From Rhodobacteraceae bacterium M382 (GTDB taxonomy: Bacteria; Pseudomonadota; Alphaproteobacteria; Rhodobacterales; Rhodobacteraceae): a stretch of 64,000 nt of DNA. Shown here in pieces: positions 56,528 through 64,000 of this stretch. The notes below the pieces were generated by a model, which did no database searches, was not told the DNA's origin, and was given only the letters and a program-made list of their open reading frames with translations. Location of the stretch: the NCBI GenBank assembly GCA_025141015.1, contig CP081098.1, forward strand, positions 874,501 through 938,500. The letters are read 5' to 3'. Made by a program: the position numbers and the translations under genes. The first letter of the stretch is position 1. The number at the start of each line of letters is the position of its first letter.

Positions 56528-57883
56528 TTAGATCGCCGAACTGTGACCGGCCTTGCTTAGGTCATAGGCATCAAAGGACCGTGCAATCATCCGCGTCAAG
56601 GGACGAGACGACATCGGTACGGACAATCCTTCAGGCGTGACCCGCAGCATGTTCGGGAATTCACGGTCTACATCGCTGAACATCGCGGCCAGCTTTTCGG
56701 CGGAGATGTCAAAGGTGCTCAGAATTTCCTGCGAATCAATCCGGAAATCACACATCAGCGCTTCGATCAGGCGGGACCGCAGTTTGTCTTCACCTTGAAA
56801 AACATGACCACGAGAGGTCGAAAAACGGCCTTCGCGGATGGCTTTGGTGTGGGCCGATGTCGCCGGGGCGTTTTGCGCGTATCCTTGGGGGAATCGTGCG
56901 ATCGAGGATGCGCCAACTGCCAGCAGGACGTCGGACTGATCGTCTGTGTACCCCTGAAAATTGCGCTTTAGATTGCCCGCCTTTTGCGCAATGGTCAGGC
57001 CGTCTTCCTGGGTTGCAAAGTGGTCGATGCCAATTTCGGCATACCCATCCCAGGTGAACAACTTGCGGGCGGTTTCAAATAGATCCAGACGCGCTTCGGG
57101 CGTAGGGAGCGCCTCGGACGGGATCATGGTCTGGCGCCTGGCCATCCACGGCACATGCGCATAGCCGTACAGGGCGACACGATCCGGGTTCAGCGACAAA
57201 AGCTTTTGGACGCTTTCTGTCATCCGGGCCTGTGTCTGATGCGGCAGGCCGAACAGGATGTCGGCGTTCAGGCTGTAAATCCCGCGGGCGCGGATTTTTT
57301 CGACAGCCTCGCGGGTGATGTCGAATCCTTGAATGCGGCCAATGGTCTGCTGGATCTCGTCGTCGAAGTCCTGCACCCCGATAGAGGCACGGTTCATCCC
57401 CGCTGCGGCCAACGCATCCAGGCGGGCGTCGTCGATTTCATTGGGATCGATTTCAACGGAAAACTCGGCGTCAGGAGCAAGTGGAGCGACTTCTCTGATA
57501 GCCTGCGCCAAATCTGTCATCATGTCGGGGGCCAGCAGGGTCGGTGTACCTCCCCCCCAGTGCAGCCTGGACAGAGAGACGCCTTCGGGCAGACGTTGCC
57601 CTAACAGGGTCAGTTCGGCTTTCAGCACTTCCAGATATGCCCGCACCGGAGCGTCGCTTTGGGTGCCTTGGGTCCGGCAGGCGCAGAACCAGCACAAACG
57701 CCGACAAAACGGGACGTGAACATATAGCGAAACCTGGGAGCCAGGAGTGATCTGGCTGATCCAGTCGGCATACAGGTCGGGACCCACATCGTTGTGGAAA
57801 TGCGGTGCCGTCGGGTAACTTGTGTACCGCGGCACTTTGGCATCGAATAAACCGAGCTTGGCCAATTGTGATTTCTGTGTCAT
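56528..57883 (-). CDS. hemN: Oxygen-independent coproporphyrinogen III dehydrogenase
   Basis: A 451-residue radical SAM enzyme that oxidises coproporphyrinogen III without oxygen in haem synthesis. The 4Fe-4S motif is FCRRLCWFCAC (C-x3-C-x2-C-x-C), followed by HWGGGTPTLL and SVEIDPNEID, as in true HemN. The C-terminal trip-wire region and length fit. It is divergent from fnrL across a 61-base gap with an FNR box, so it should be induced under low oxygen. Confidence 0.95.
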   Translation of the reverse strand: MTQKSQLAKLGLFDAKVPRYTSYPTAPHFHNDVGPDLYADWISQITPGSQVSLYVHVPFCRRLCWFCACRTQGTQSDAPVRAYLEVLKAELTLLGQRLPEGVSLSRLHWGGGTPTLLAPDMMTDLAQAIREVAPLAPDAEFSVEIDPNEIDDARLDALAAAGMNRASIGVQDFDDEIQQTIGRIQGFDITREAVEKIRARGIYSLNADILFGLPHQTQARMTESVQKLLSLNPDRVALYGYAHVPWMARRQTMIPSEALPTPEARLDLFETARKLFTWDGYAEIGIDHFATQEDGLTIAQKAGNLKRNFQGYTDDQSDVLLAVGASSIARFPQGYAQNAPATSAHTKAIREGRFSTSRGHVFQGEDKLRSRLIEALMCDFRIDSQEILSTFDISAEKLAAMFSDVDREFPNMLRVTPEGLSVPMSSRPLTRMIARSFDAYDLSKAGHSSAI

Positions 57884-57918
57884 GGCGCTACCCTATAAAG
57901 CGCCTTCTCGGCTTATCC

Positions 57919-57932
57919 TTGACCCAGATCAA
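57919..57932. promoter_or_regulatory. FNR box between hemN and fnrL
   Basis: TTGAC-CCAG-ATCAA differs from TTGAT-N4-ATCAA by one base. It is 35 bases from the hemN start and 12 from the fnrL ATG. The position so near fnrL suggests repression of fnrL by its own product, and activation of hemN. Confidence 0.75.
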
Positions 57933-57944
57933 TTGGGACCGCTA

Positions 57945-58688
57945 ATGAACGCCCCTAGTTTTAATGTGCACATCAAATGTGGGGATTGTCCCATTCGTCA
58001 TCGCGCCGTTTGTGCCCGATGCGATACGGATGAACTCGAAGCATTGGAAGAGATCAAGTACTACCGTACGTATGAGGCGGGGCAGACTGTTATTTGGTCT
58101 GGAGACAAAATGAACTTTGTCGGTTCTGTCGTATCCGGAATCGCAACTTTGACCCAAACCATGGAAGATGGTCGGACGCAGATGGTCGGCCTGTTGCTGC
58201 CATCGGATTTTGTGGGCCGACCTGGACGTGACGGTGCAGCATATGATGTTGTTGCCAAAACAGACCTGACCATGTGTTGCTTTCGCAAGAAGCCGTTCGA
58301 AGATCTGATGGGCCGCACCCCACACATCGCGCATCGTCTTCTGGAAATGACGTTGGACGAATTGGATGCAGCGCGGGAATGGATGCTGGTTCTGGGACGC
58401 AAAACGGCCCGGGAAAAAATCGCATCCTTGCTGGCGATCATCGCACGGCGTGACGCATCGCTCAGCCCCGGTGGACCGACGGATCGGATCGTGTTTGATT
58501 TGCCACTGACACGCGAAGCCATGGCAGACTACCTGGGTCTGACCCTTGAGACGGTCAGTCGACAGATGTCGGCATTGAAAAAGGACGGCGTGATCCAGCT
58601 GGAAGGCAAACGTCACGTCACCGTGCCCGATATGAGTATTCTAATGGATGAGGCGGGCGATGACAGCGACGGCGGCTATCTCGTTTAA
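57945..58688 (+). CDS. fnrL: FNR-type oxygen-sensing transcriptional regulator
   Basis: A 247-residue Crp/Fnr protein that should carry an oxygen-labile 4Fe-4S cluster. N-terminal ligands C12-x2-C15-x7-C23 are present (CGDCPIRHRAVCARC), with a central Cys pair MCCF near residue 110 that would give the fourth ligand. The HTH is LTREAMADYLGLTLETVSRQ with the FNR-type E-SR recognition residues. ATG at 57945 fits FnrL length; the long frame runs back into hemN. It switches on anaerobic genes, most likely hemN and the cbb3 operon here. Confidence 0.95.
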   Translation: MNAPSFNVHIKCGDCPIRHRAVCARCDTDELEALEEIKYYRTYEAGQTVIWSGDKMNFVGSVVSGIATLTQTMEDGRTQMVGLLLPSDFVGRPGRDGAAYDVVAKTDLTMCCFRKKPFEDLMGRTPHIAHRLLEMTLDELDAAREWMLVLGRKTAREKIASLLAIIARRDASLSPGGPTDRIVFDLPLTREAMADYLGLTLETVSRQMSALKKDGVIQLEGKRHVTVPDMSILMDEAGDDSDGGYLV

Positions 58689-58744
58689 GTCGCCTGCATT
58701 GCCTGTTCTTTCTTCTTGTCGATAGATTGTGCCAAACAATGCCC

Positions 58745-58830
58745 GCGGCGCTCCCGTCCGTAGCCGCTGCTTTTAAAAAGCAACGGCTACAGTTGGGCCG
58801 GGCATTGCCCGGGCTGTGCCCGGACAATGC
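58745..58830 (+). repeat. Composite palindromic intergenic repeat, copy 5
   Basis: It starts GCGCTCCCGTCCG, has a hairpin with 15-base arms (58760-58774 with 58776-58790, one mismatch), then GTTGGGCCGGGC and a second hairpin with 13-base arms and TGT loop (58802-58830). Same two-part plan as copies 1-4, though more diverged. It lies between convergent fnrL and the cytochrome P460 gene. Confidence 0.6.
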
Positions 58831-58839
58831 AGCGGTTGA

Positions 58840-59445
58840 TCAGTTGGGGTTTGCCGCGCTCAAAACCGGGTAAAATTGGGTGAAGACAAAATCAGTGTCG
58901 GCGTTGGCTTCGTGGCAGGCATTGCAACTGTCTGTGGGAAAGGCCTGTGCTATCTTTGCATAGGGTTCGCCGTCGTGGCCAAACGAGAAATATGCCCAAC
59001 CTCCGGGTTCCTCGGCATAACGAACAGTGTCTTTGACGGTCAGCTCCAGTCCGACGAAGTCCCCTTGAAAATAGCCGACCCCGGACACTTCCGAACTCGC
59101 TCCTGTCGCGGGGTCAGTCGTGTCGTTTGTGCGGATTGTCACCAGTTCCTTGGCAATTTGGGTGCCATCCGCCCATGTCCCGGTCGCGGACCAGTGTTCA
59201 AAAGCGCTGGGTTCAACGTAAACATTGTGAAATTCCGGAAACGGTGCAGAGCCTACATTCAGCGCGTTGGGCGTGAGCGGTGCGCCGACAAAAACCCACG
59301 TGCGATAATCCTGGGGGACATGGACCGCGCCATCCGCTTGGAAGGTCGCCGTGTTGATCGACGGGCTCTGTGCAACCACAGCGCCGACGGTCAATGCGGT
59401 CAGGGCCAATCCAGCCAGAACATGGGTCGAGGTTTTGATAATCAT
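58840..59445 (-). CDS. Cytochrome P460-family haem protein
   Basis: A 201-residue periplasmic protein with a Sec signal peptide (STHVLAGLALTALTVGAVVA) and a single haem-binding motif SCNACH near the C-terminus, at the place where P460 and related mono-haem proteins have it. DYRTWVFVGAPLTPNAL and FPEFHNVYVEPSAFEHW match the family. Members include hydroxylamine-oxidising P460 and cytochromes c'-beta that bind NO; a cross-link Lys cannot be assigned from the text. The long antisense-rich frame upstream is a shadow; ATG at 59445 has AAGGATG. Confidence 0.88.
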   Translation of the reverse strand: MIIKTSTHVLAGLALTALTVGAVVAQSPSINTATFQADGAVHVPQDYRTWVFVGAPLTPNALNVGSAPFPEFHNVYVEPSAFEHWSATGTWADGTQIAKELVTIRTNDTTDPATGASSEVSGVGYFQGDFVGLELTVKDTVRYAEEPGGWAYFSFGHDGEPYAKIAQAFPTDSCNACHEANADTDFVFTQFYPVLSAANPN

Positions 59446-59567
59446 GACGTCATCCTTGCGTGTTTGGGTGTTCCAAGTAGCTAGGTAGCTGGCATCCCGC
59501 TTTGTGTTATGGTTTCCATAACGCAGGCGGGCAGGGAACCGGTATAGACACCGCCCAGGAGGCCCAT

Positions 59568-60455
59568 ATGGACATACGACGCGTTCGCCAGTTCCTGATG
59601 CTGGTCGAAACTCTGAACTTCTCCGAAGCGGCCCGCCGCTGTGGGGTGTCTCAACCTGCGCTGAGCAAATCAGTGCAAAAGCTGGAAGAGGAATTCGGAG
59701 GCACCTTGGTACGCCGAGAGGGGCGTCTGACGCATCTGACCCATCTGGGGCACACCATGGCGCAACATCTCGCCGAAGTAGAGCGCGCGTCAGCTGCCGC
59801 CGAGTCGGCGGCCAAACGGTTGAGCAGCGGACAGGTTCAACCGCTGGCGATCGCGGTGATGTGTACGGTCGGTCCGTATCAGCTTTCTCCCTTTTTTCAT
59901 GAGTTCCAAGTTTCGCATCCAGATGTGGAAGTGTCGCTGCATGATGTGTCCGCAGGCCGGATTGGGGATGATCTGCTGAGCGGTCGGGTTGACCTGGCAA
60001 TTCTGGGTGCGCCCGTAGCGGAATCCGATAGATTGCGCCACACGCCGCTCTATTCCGAGAACATGGTCATGGCGTGTGCGGATGATCATCCTTATGCAAA
60101 CCGGACGTCGGTGACGCTTCAGGATCTGTCACGCCAGCCGTACCTGGATCGTCTGCACTGTGAATTTCGCGACACATTCATGGCCGCTGCGTTGCGCGAG
60201 AACGTACCGCTGCAGGTTTCTCTGCGCAGTGAACGGGAAGACTGGATTCAGTTTTTGGTCAAGACAGGCAGGGGCGTTACGATACTGCCTGAACATTCCG
60301 TCGTGCTAGGCGGGATTTCGACGGTGCCGTTGGACCGTGAAGACGCGCGGCGCAATGTGATGTTGGCGGTCGCGACCGGGCGGGAAGACAACCCGGCGGT
60401 ACGCGATGCGGTGGCCATGGCCCGGCGTCGCGATTGGATTGTCGGGAGCAGCTGA
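59568..60455 (+). CDS. LysR-family transcriptional regulator
   Basis: A 295-residue regulator: DNA-binding domain MDIRRVRQFLMLVETLNFSE with CGVSQPALSKSVQKLEEEFG, and an effector domain of the CysB/HDR-type fold. GGAGGCCC precedes the ATG at 59568. It is divergent from the P460 gene across 122 bases, which makes P460 the natural target. Its effector is unknown; the LysR subgroup (FFHEFQVSHPDVEVSLHD) is common for oxidative-stress or aromatic regulators. Confidence 0.9.
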   Translation: MDIRRVRQFLMLVETLNFSEAARRCGVSQPALSKSVQKLEEEFGGTLVRREGRLTHLTHLGHTMAQHLAEVERASAAAESAAKRLSSGQVQPLAIAVMCTVGPYQLSPFFHEFQVSHPDVEVSLHDVSAGRIGDDLLSGRVDLAILGAPVAESDRLRHTPLYSENMVMACADDHPYANRTSVTLQDLSRQPYLDRLHCEFRDTFMAAALRENVPLQVSLRSEREDWIQFLVKTGRGVTILPEHSVVLGGISTVPLDREDARRNVMLAVATGREDNPAVRDAVAMARRRDWIVGSS

Positions 60456-60539
60456 AACGGACTTTTGACCCCATCGCCGACCAAGCCGCTTTCAAGCGGC
60501 TTGAAGCGTGCGCGGGTAGGCCGGCAGTTACGATGCCGA

Positions 60540-61379
60540 TCAGTGAGCCATAAAGACTGGAACTTTGGCCTGTTCCAACATGTTGCGGGTTGCACCGCCC
60601 AGAATGGCTTCGCGGAATCGCGAATGCCCATAGGCCCCCATCACAATCATTTCCGAACTGGTATCGGTGGCGTGACGGTTCAGTATGTCTGACACTCGGG
60701 TCATGGTTTTACTGAGCACATCAATCTCGCAATTCACCCCGTGACGGGCCAGCAGTTGGCTTAACAGGCCGCCCGGGTCCGACCGTTCGGGCCCGTGTTG
60801 GGGTGGATCGATGATGACAACCCGCACCAATTCTGCCTGCCGCAGGAAGGGCAGCGATCTACGGATCGCGGCCATGGCTTCGACGCTCTCGTTCCATGCA
60901 ACCATCACGGTTTTGGGTTTTGAGATCGGGGCCGCATCGTCGGGCAACACCAGAACTGGGGCGCGGCCTTCGAACAGGGCAGCTTCCACAATTGGTTCAG
61001 CTTCGGCCCCGCGGTCCTTGCCATAAGGTTTGGCCAGAACAACCAGGTCCGAGAACCGGGCATGCTGCGCGACATGGCGCCCGAGATCGGCAATCTGTGC
61101 CACGCCATCCTCGGCTGACCAGCGGATATTCGTTTTCCCCAATTCGTCCTGAGCGTATTTCAGAAGGTCACTGGCTTCGGCCTGGGCACGGGACAAGGTT
61201 TCTTGCAGGACCATCGCGTTGGCCCCGGCATAATAATATCCCGTCTGGGTTCTATCCACCCCAAGGCACAGGGCGTCTGCATGAGCATCCTGCGCTTCGG
61301 CCAGCGCAACCATTTGTGCCAATGTTGCCTTGGCCGTGTCTGAATTGGTTAGAACCGTCAGCAGGGATTTATAAGCCAT
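60540..61379 (-). CDS. Universal stress protein, two USP domains
   Basis: A 279-residue protein with two UspA-like domains: [20 protein letters not shown] starts the first, [19 protein letters not shown] the second, and the ATP-binding-like G[20 protein letters not shown] closes it. Tandem USPs of this length are often oxygen-regulated next to cbb3 genes. The start 61379 has GAGGGCAAT. It is divergent from ccoN, and the FNR box at 61468 lies between them and may act on both. Confidence 0.9.
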   Translation of the reverse strand: MAYKSLLTVLTNSDTAKATLAQMVALAEAQDAHADALCLGVDRTQTGYYYAGANAMVLQETLSRAQAEASDLLKYAQDELGKTNIRWSAEDGVAQIADLGRHVAQHARFSDLVVLAKPYGKDRGAEAEPIVEAALFEGRAPVLVLPDDAAPISKPKTVMVAWNESVEAMAAIRRSLPFLRQAELVRVVIIDPPQHGPERSDPGGLLSQLLARHGVNCEIDVLSKTMTRVSDILNRHATDTSSEMIVMGAYGHSRFREAILGGATRNMLEQAKVPVFMAH

Positions 61380-61467
61380 ATTGCCCTCATACATTCTGTT
61401 GCACCCATGTCACGGGCGGTACATTATCATCTGATAATTTCCTTCTCACAGAATGCCGCATCATGTC

Positions 61468-61481
61468 TTGATGCAGATCAA
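61468..61481. promoter_or_regulatory. Perfect FNR box upstream of ccoN and the USP gene
   Basis: TTGAT-GCAG-ATCAA is a full match to TTGAT-N4-ATCAA. It lies 94 bases before the ccoN start and 89 before the USP start on the opposite strand, a typical activating position for both after allowing for leaders. Confidence 0.88.
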
Positions 61482-61574
61482 AGCAACTTTGTCACCTGTT
61501 TTGCATCAAACGCACAGTCTAAATCCGTCTGGCGCGGCGTGAGAATCGCGCGGGACAAGGCAAAGGGACGCACA

Positions 61575-63182
61575 ATGTCAAATTACCTCAAGCTTATCGT
61601 GCTTGGTCTGGTCGTCATCTTCGCGATGATTGCGGCCGGAAACGCACGCGATATAGCTTATCAGGTGCACGCCATCCTTGTGATGCTCGTGTCTGGTGGG
61701 CTTTTCATCTACACTTTGCGCCACACTGACGAACCTGTTTCGACCCGGTCCGTGGCAAATGAATATATGGATGGCGTTGTTCGCGCCGGCGTGATCGCAA
61801 CGGCCTTTTGGGGTGTTGTCGGTTTCCTGGCGGGTACATTCATCGCATTTCAGCTGGCCTTCCCAGCCCTCAACTTCGATTGGGCGCAGGGGTATGCCAA
61901 CTTTGGCCGGTTGCGTCCGTTGCACACTTCGGCTGTGATTTTTGCCTTTGGTGGCAACGCGTTGATTGCGACGTCCTTCTTTGTGGTCCAGCGGACTTCG
62001 GCCGCGCGTCTGTGGGGCGGCAACCTCGCATGGTTCGTGTTCTGGGGGTATCAGCTGTTCATCGTGCTGGCGGCAACCGGCTATCTGCTGGGTGGAACCC
62101 AGTCCAAGGAATACGCAGAACCCGAATGGTATGTTGACCTGTGGTTGACTGTTGTCTGGGTGGCGTATCTGGCCGTGTTCCTGGGCACCGTGATCAAGCG
62201 TAAGGAACCCCACATCTACGTGGCCAACTGGTTCTACCTGTCGTTCATCGTAACCGTTGCCATGTTGCACCTGGTCAACAACGCGTCCATTCCGGTCAGC
62301 ATCTGGGGATCCAAATCCGTGATCCTGTGGGCTGGTGTTCAGGATGCAATGATTCAGTGGTGGTACGGTCACAACGCTGTGGGCTTCTTCCTGACTGCGG
62401 GTTTCCTGGGCATGATGTACTACTTCATTCCGAAACAGGCCGAACGTCCCGTGTTCTCGTACAAGCTGTCGATCATCCACTTCTGGGCTCTGATCTTCCT
62501 GTATATCTGGGCTGGCCCGCACCACCTGCACTATACCGCGTTGCCGGATTGGGCATCGACCCTGGGTATGGTGATGTCGGTTATCCTGTGGATGCCGTCG
62601 TGGGGTGGCATGATCAACGGTCTGATGACTCTGTCGGGGGCCTGGGACAAGCTGCGCACCGACCCGGTTATCCGGATGATGGTGATTTCGGTTGGCTTCT
62701 ACGGCATGTCCACCTTTGAAGGTCCGATGATGTCGATCCGTGCGGTGAACTCGCTGTCGCACTACACTGACTGGACCATTGGTCACGTGCACTCTGGGGC
62801 GCTGGGTTGGAACGGCATGATCACCTTTGGTGCGCTGTACTATCTGGTTCCGGTCCTGTGGAAGCGCGAACGCCTGTATTCGCTCAGCCTCGTGTCCTGG
62901 CACTTCTGGCTGGCCACTATCGGCATCGTTCTCTATGCCGCTTCGATGTGGGTGACCGGTATCATGGAAGGCCTGATGTGGCGCGAAGTTGACGCCAACG
63001 GCTTCCTGGTGAACTCGTTCGCTGACACCGTGGCTGCCAAGTTCCCGATGTATGTGGTCCGTGGTCTGGGTGGGGTTATGTTCCTCGCTGGTGCCGTGAT
63101 CATGTGCTACAACCTGTGGATGACTGTACGTAAGGCACCGGCCAAAGAGGCCAGCCTGTCCGTCGCAGTTCCTGCTGAATAA
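61575..63182 (+). CDS. ccoN: cbb3-type cytochrome c oxidase subunit I
   Basis: A 535-residue membrane subunit with twelve or more helices that carries the haem b/haem b3-CuB centre of the high-affinity oxidase. Landmarks are [19 protein letters not shown], the [19 protein letters not shown] block, [15 protein letters not shown], and [19 protein letters not shown] with the conserved histidines. The ATG at 61575 follows a GGGACGCA site; the longer frame includes the FNR box. It starts the ccoNOQ(P) operon and is divergent from the USP gene. Confidence 0.97.
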   Translation: MSNYLKLIVLGLVVIFAMIAAGNARDIAYQVHAILVMLVSGGLFIYTLRHTDEPVSTRSVANEYMDGVVRAGVIATAFWGVVGFLAGTFIAFQLAFPALNFDWAQGYANFGRLRPLHTSAVIFAFGGNALIATSFFVVQRTSAARLWGGNLAWFVFWGYQLFIVLAATGYLLGGTQSKEYAEPEWYVDLWLTVVWVAYLAVFLGTVIKRKEPHIYVANWFYLSFIVTVAMLHLVNNASIPVSIWGSKSVILWAGVQDAMIQWWYGHNAVGFFLTAGFLGMMYYFIPKQAERPVFSYKLSIIHFWALIFLYIWAGPHHLHYTALPDWASTLGMVMSVILWMPSWGGMINGLMTLSGAWDKLRTDPVIRMMVISVGFYGMSTFEGPMMSIRAVNSLSHYTDWTIGHVHSGALGWNGMITFGALYYLVPVLWKRERLYSLSLVSWHFWLATIGIVLYAASMWVTGIMEGLMWREVDANGFLVNSFADTVAAKFPMYVVRGLGGVMFLAGAVIMCYNLWMTVRKAPAKEASLSVAVPAE

Positions 63183-63196
63183 GGAGGGCCCGAGCA

Positions 63197-63925
63197 ATGG
63201 GAATTCTCGACAAACACAAGATCCTCGAGACCAACGCGACCCTCCTGCTGGTATTCAGCTTTCTGGTCGTGACCATCGGTGGCATCGTGCAAATCGCGCC
63301 GCTGTTCTATCTGGAAAACACCATCGAGAAGGTGGAGGGCATGCGCCCTTACACCCCTCTCGAAATGGCAGGTCGCGAAATCTATATTCGTGAAGGGTGC
63401 TATGTGTGCCACAGCCAGATGATCCGCCCCATGCGGGACGAGGTTGAGCGCTATGGTCACTATTCGCTGGCGGCGGAGTCGATGTACGATCACCCGTTCC
63501 AGTGGGGCTCAAAGCGGACCGGACCAGACCTGGCCCGTGTCGGTGGTCGCTATTCGGATGAATGGCATGTCGACCACCTGCGTGACCCGCAATCGGTGGT
63601 TCCGGAATCGGTGATGCCAAAATATGGCTTCCTCGAAGACAAGAAGATCGATGGTAAGTATATGGGTGACTTGATGGCGACCAATGCCATGCTTGGCACA
63701 CCGTATTCGGACGAGATGATCGAAAATGCCATGGCAGACTTTGCTGCACAGGCCGATCCGGACAGCGATTACGATGGTCTGTTGGAGCGGTATGGCGACA
63801 ACGTCAATGTGCGCAACTTTGATGGTCAACCTGAACTGACCGAAGCTGATGCGCTCGTGGCTTATCTGCAAATGATGGGGACTTTGGTTGACTTCTCGAC
63901 CTTTACCCCGGTCGCAAGCCGTTAA
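63197..63925 (+). CDS. ccoO: cbb3-type cytochrome c oxidase subunit II (mono-haem)
   Basis: A 242-residue subunit anchored by one N-terminal helix ([20 protein letters not shown]), with a single covalent haem at C68-YVCH-S ([20 protein letters not shown]). Distal Met is probably in [10 protein letters not shown]. It starts 14 bases after ccoN with AGGAGGGCC upstream and passes electrons from CcoP to CcoN. Confidence 0.96.
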   Translation: MGILDKHKILETNATLLLVFSFLVVTIGGIVQIAPLFYLENTIEKVEGMRPYTPLEMAGREIYIREGCYVCHSQMIRPMRDEVERYGHYSLAAESMYDHPFQWGSKRTGPDLARVGGRYSDEWHVDHLRDPQSVVPESVMPKYGFLEDKKIDGKYMGDLMATNAMLGTPYSDEMIENAMADFAAQADPDSDYDGLLERYGDNVNVRNFDGQPELTEADALVAYLQMMGTLVDFSTFTPVASR

Positions 63926-63936
63926 GGGAGGGTCAA

Positions 63937-64000
63937 ATGGAAATTTACACTCTCCTGCGGCAATTTGCAGACAGCTGGATGCTGTTGGTATTGTTCCTGT
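63937..64000 (+). CDS. ccoQ: cbb3 oxidase assembly/stability subunit CcoQ, start only
   Basis: The ATG at 63937, preceded by GGGAGGGTCA, opens MEIYTLLRQFADSWMLLVLF, the single membrane helix of CcoQ. The window ends inside it; ccoP should follow. Identity rests on the position after ccoO and the helix. Confidence 0.85.
   Translation, partial: MEIYTLLRQFADSWMLLVLFL

Noticed and set aside
61578-63197. A 539-residue minus-strand frame over ccoN
   Set aside because: Antisense of a clear oxidase subunit; His/Gln-rich composition and no family match.

Overview
The window looks like a chromosomal segment of a marine alphaproteobacterium of the Rhodobacterales (Roseobacter group). Supporting signs are the GC-rich coding style, a SAM-II riboswitch in front of metZ, an fnrL-hemN pair with FNR boxes next to a ccoNOQ cbb3 oxidase operon, an alphaproteobacterial GTTC-N7-GTTC LexA box, and many Roseobacter-type gene neighbourhoods. 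The assignment is from gene content only; no database search was run.

Left core (1-20895): the end of a Do-family protease, a Crp/Fnr regulator, a lipoprotein, a truncated dnaE2 remnant that still carries a LexA box, a 2Fe-2S ferredoxin, a PAS-LuxR regulator, a GNAT acetyltransferase, purD, divergent xseA, an AlkB-like desaturase/hydroxylase, a lysoplasmalogenase-like protein, ftsY, an EamA transporter, yciB/ispZ, a GST, an alpha/beta hydrolase, metZ behind a SAM-II riboswitch plus attenuator, the molybdate operon modABC, and tRNA-Thr(UGU). Copies of a composite palindromic repeat lie between genes here, and one lies near the right end.

Accessory block (20896 to about 44125): this roughly 23 kb stretch lies between tRNA-Thr and the SRP RNA gene ffs, and both edges carry tyrosine integrases. 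The tRNA side has an intact P4-type integrase, an unrecognised protein, an AlpA-like regulator, an HTH/zinc-ribbon protein, a second tyrosine recombinase, and a complete type I restriction-modification operon (hsdM-hsdS-hsdR). The middle has a decayed RepB-like primase abutting fragments of ABC transporter genes, then a DUF1643 protein and a 992-residue PHP + SMC/ABC-type ATPase (TrlF-like), which is the best candidate for a little-described defence system. Next come a methyltransferase divergent from a LysR regulator, a second LysR regulator, and long gene-poor stretches. The ffs side has a broken integrase (one frameshift and one amber stop) and a frameshifted Xre-type regulator. It therefore looks like at least two integrative elements stacked between two RNA genes, one live-looking and one decayed.

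Right core (44126-64000): ffs, a cyclic-nucleotide phosphodiesterase/3'-nucleotidase, nudC, an SRPBCC protein, pheA, a membrane-anchored cytochrome c, the yejABEF peptide ABC transporter, a LuxR solo, hemN and fnrL sharing an FNR box, a cytochrome P460 divergent from a LysR regulator, and a universal stress protein divergent from ccoNOQ across a perfect FNR box. This end is a low-oxygen respiration neighbourhood: FnrL, heme synthesis without oxygen, and the high-affinity cbb3 oxidase.
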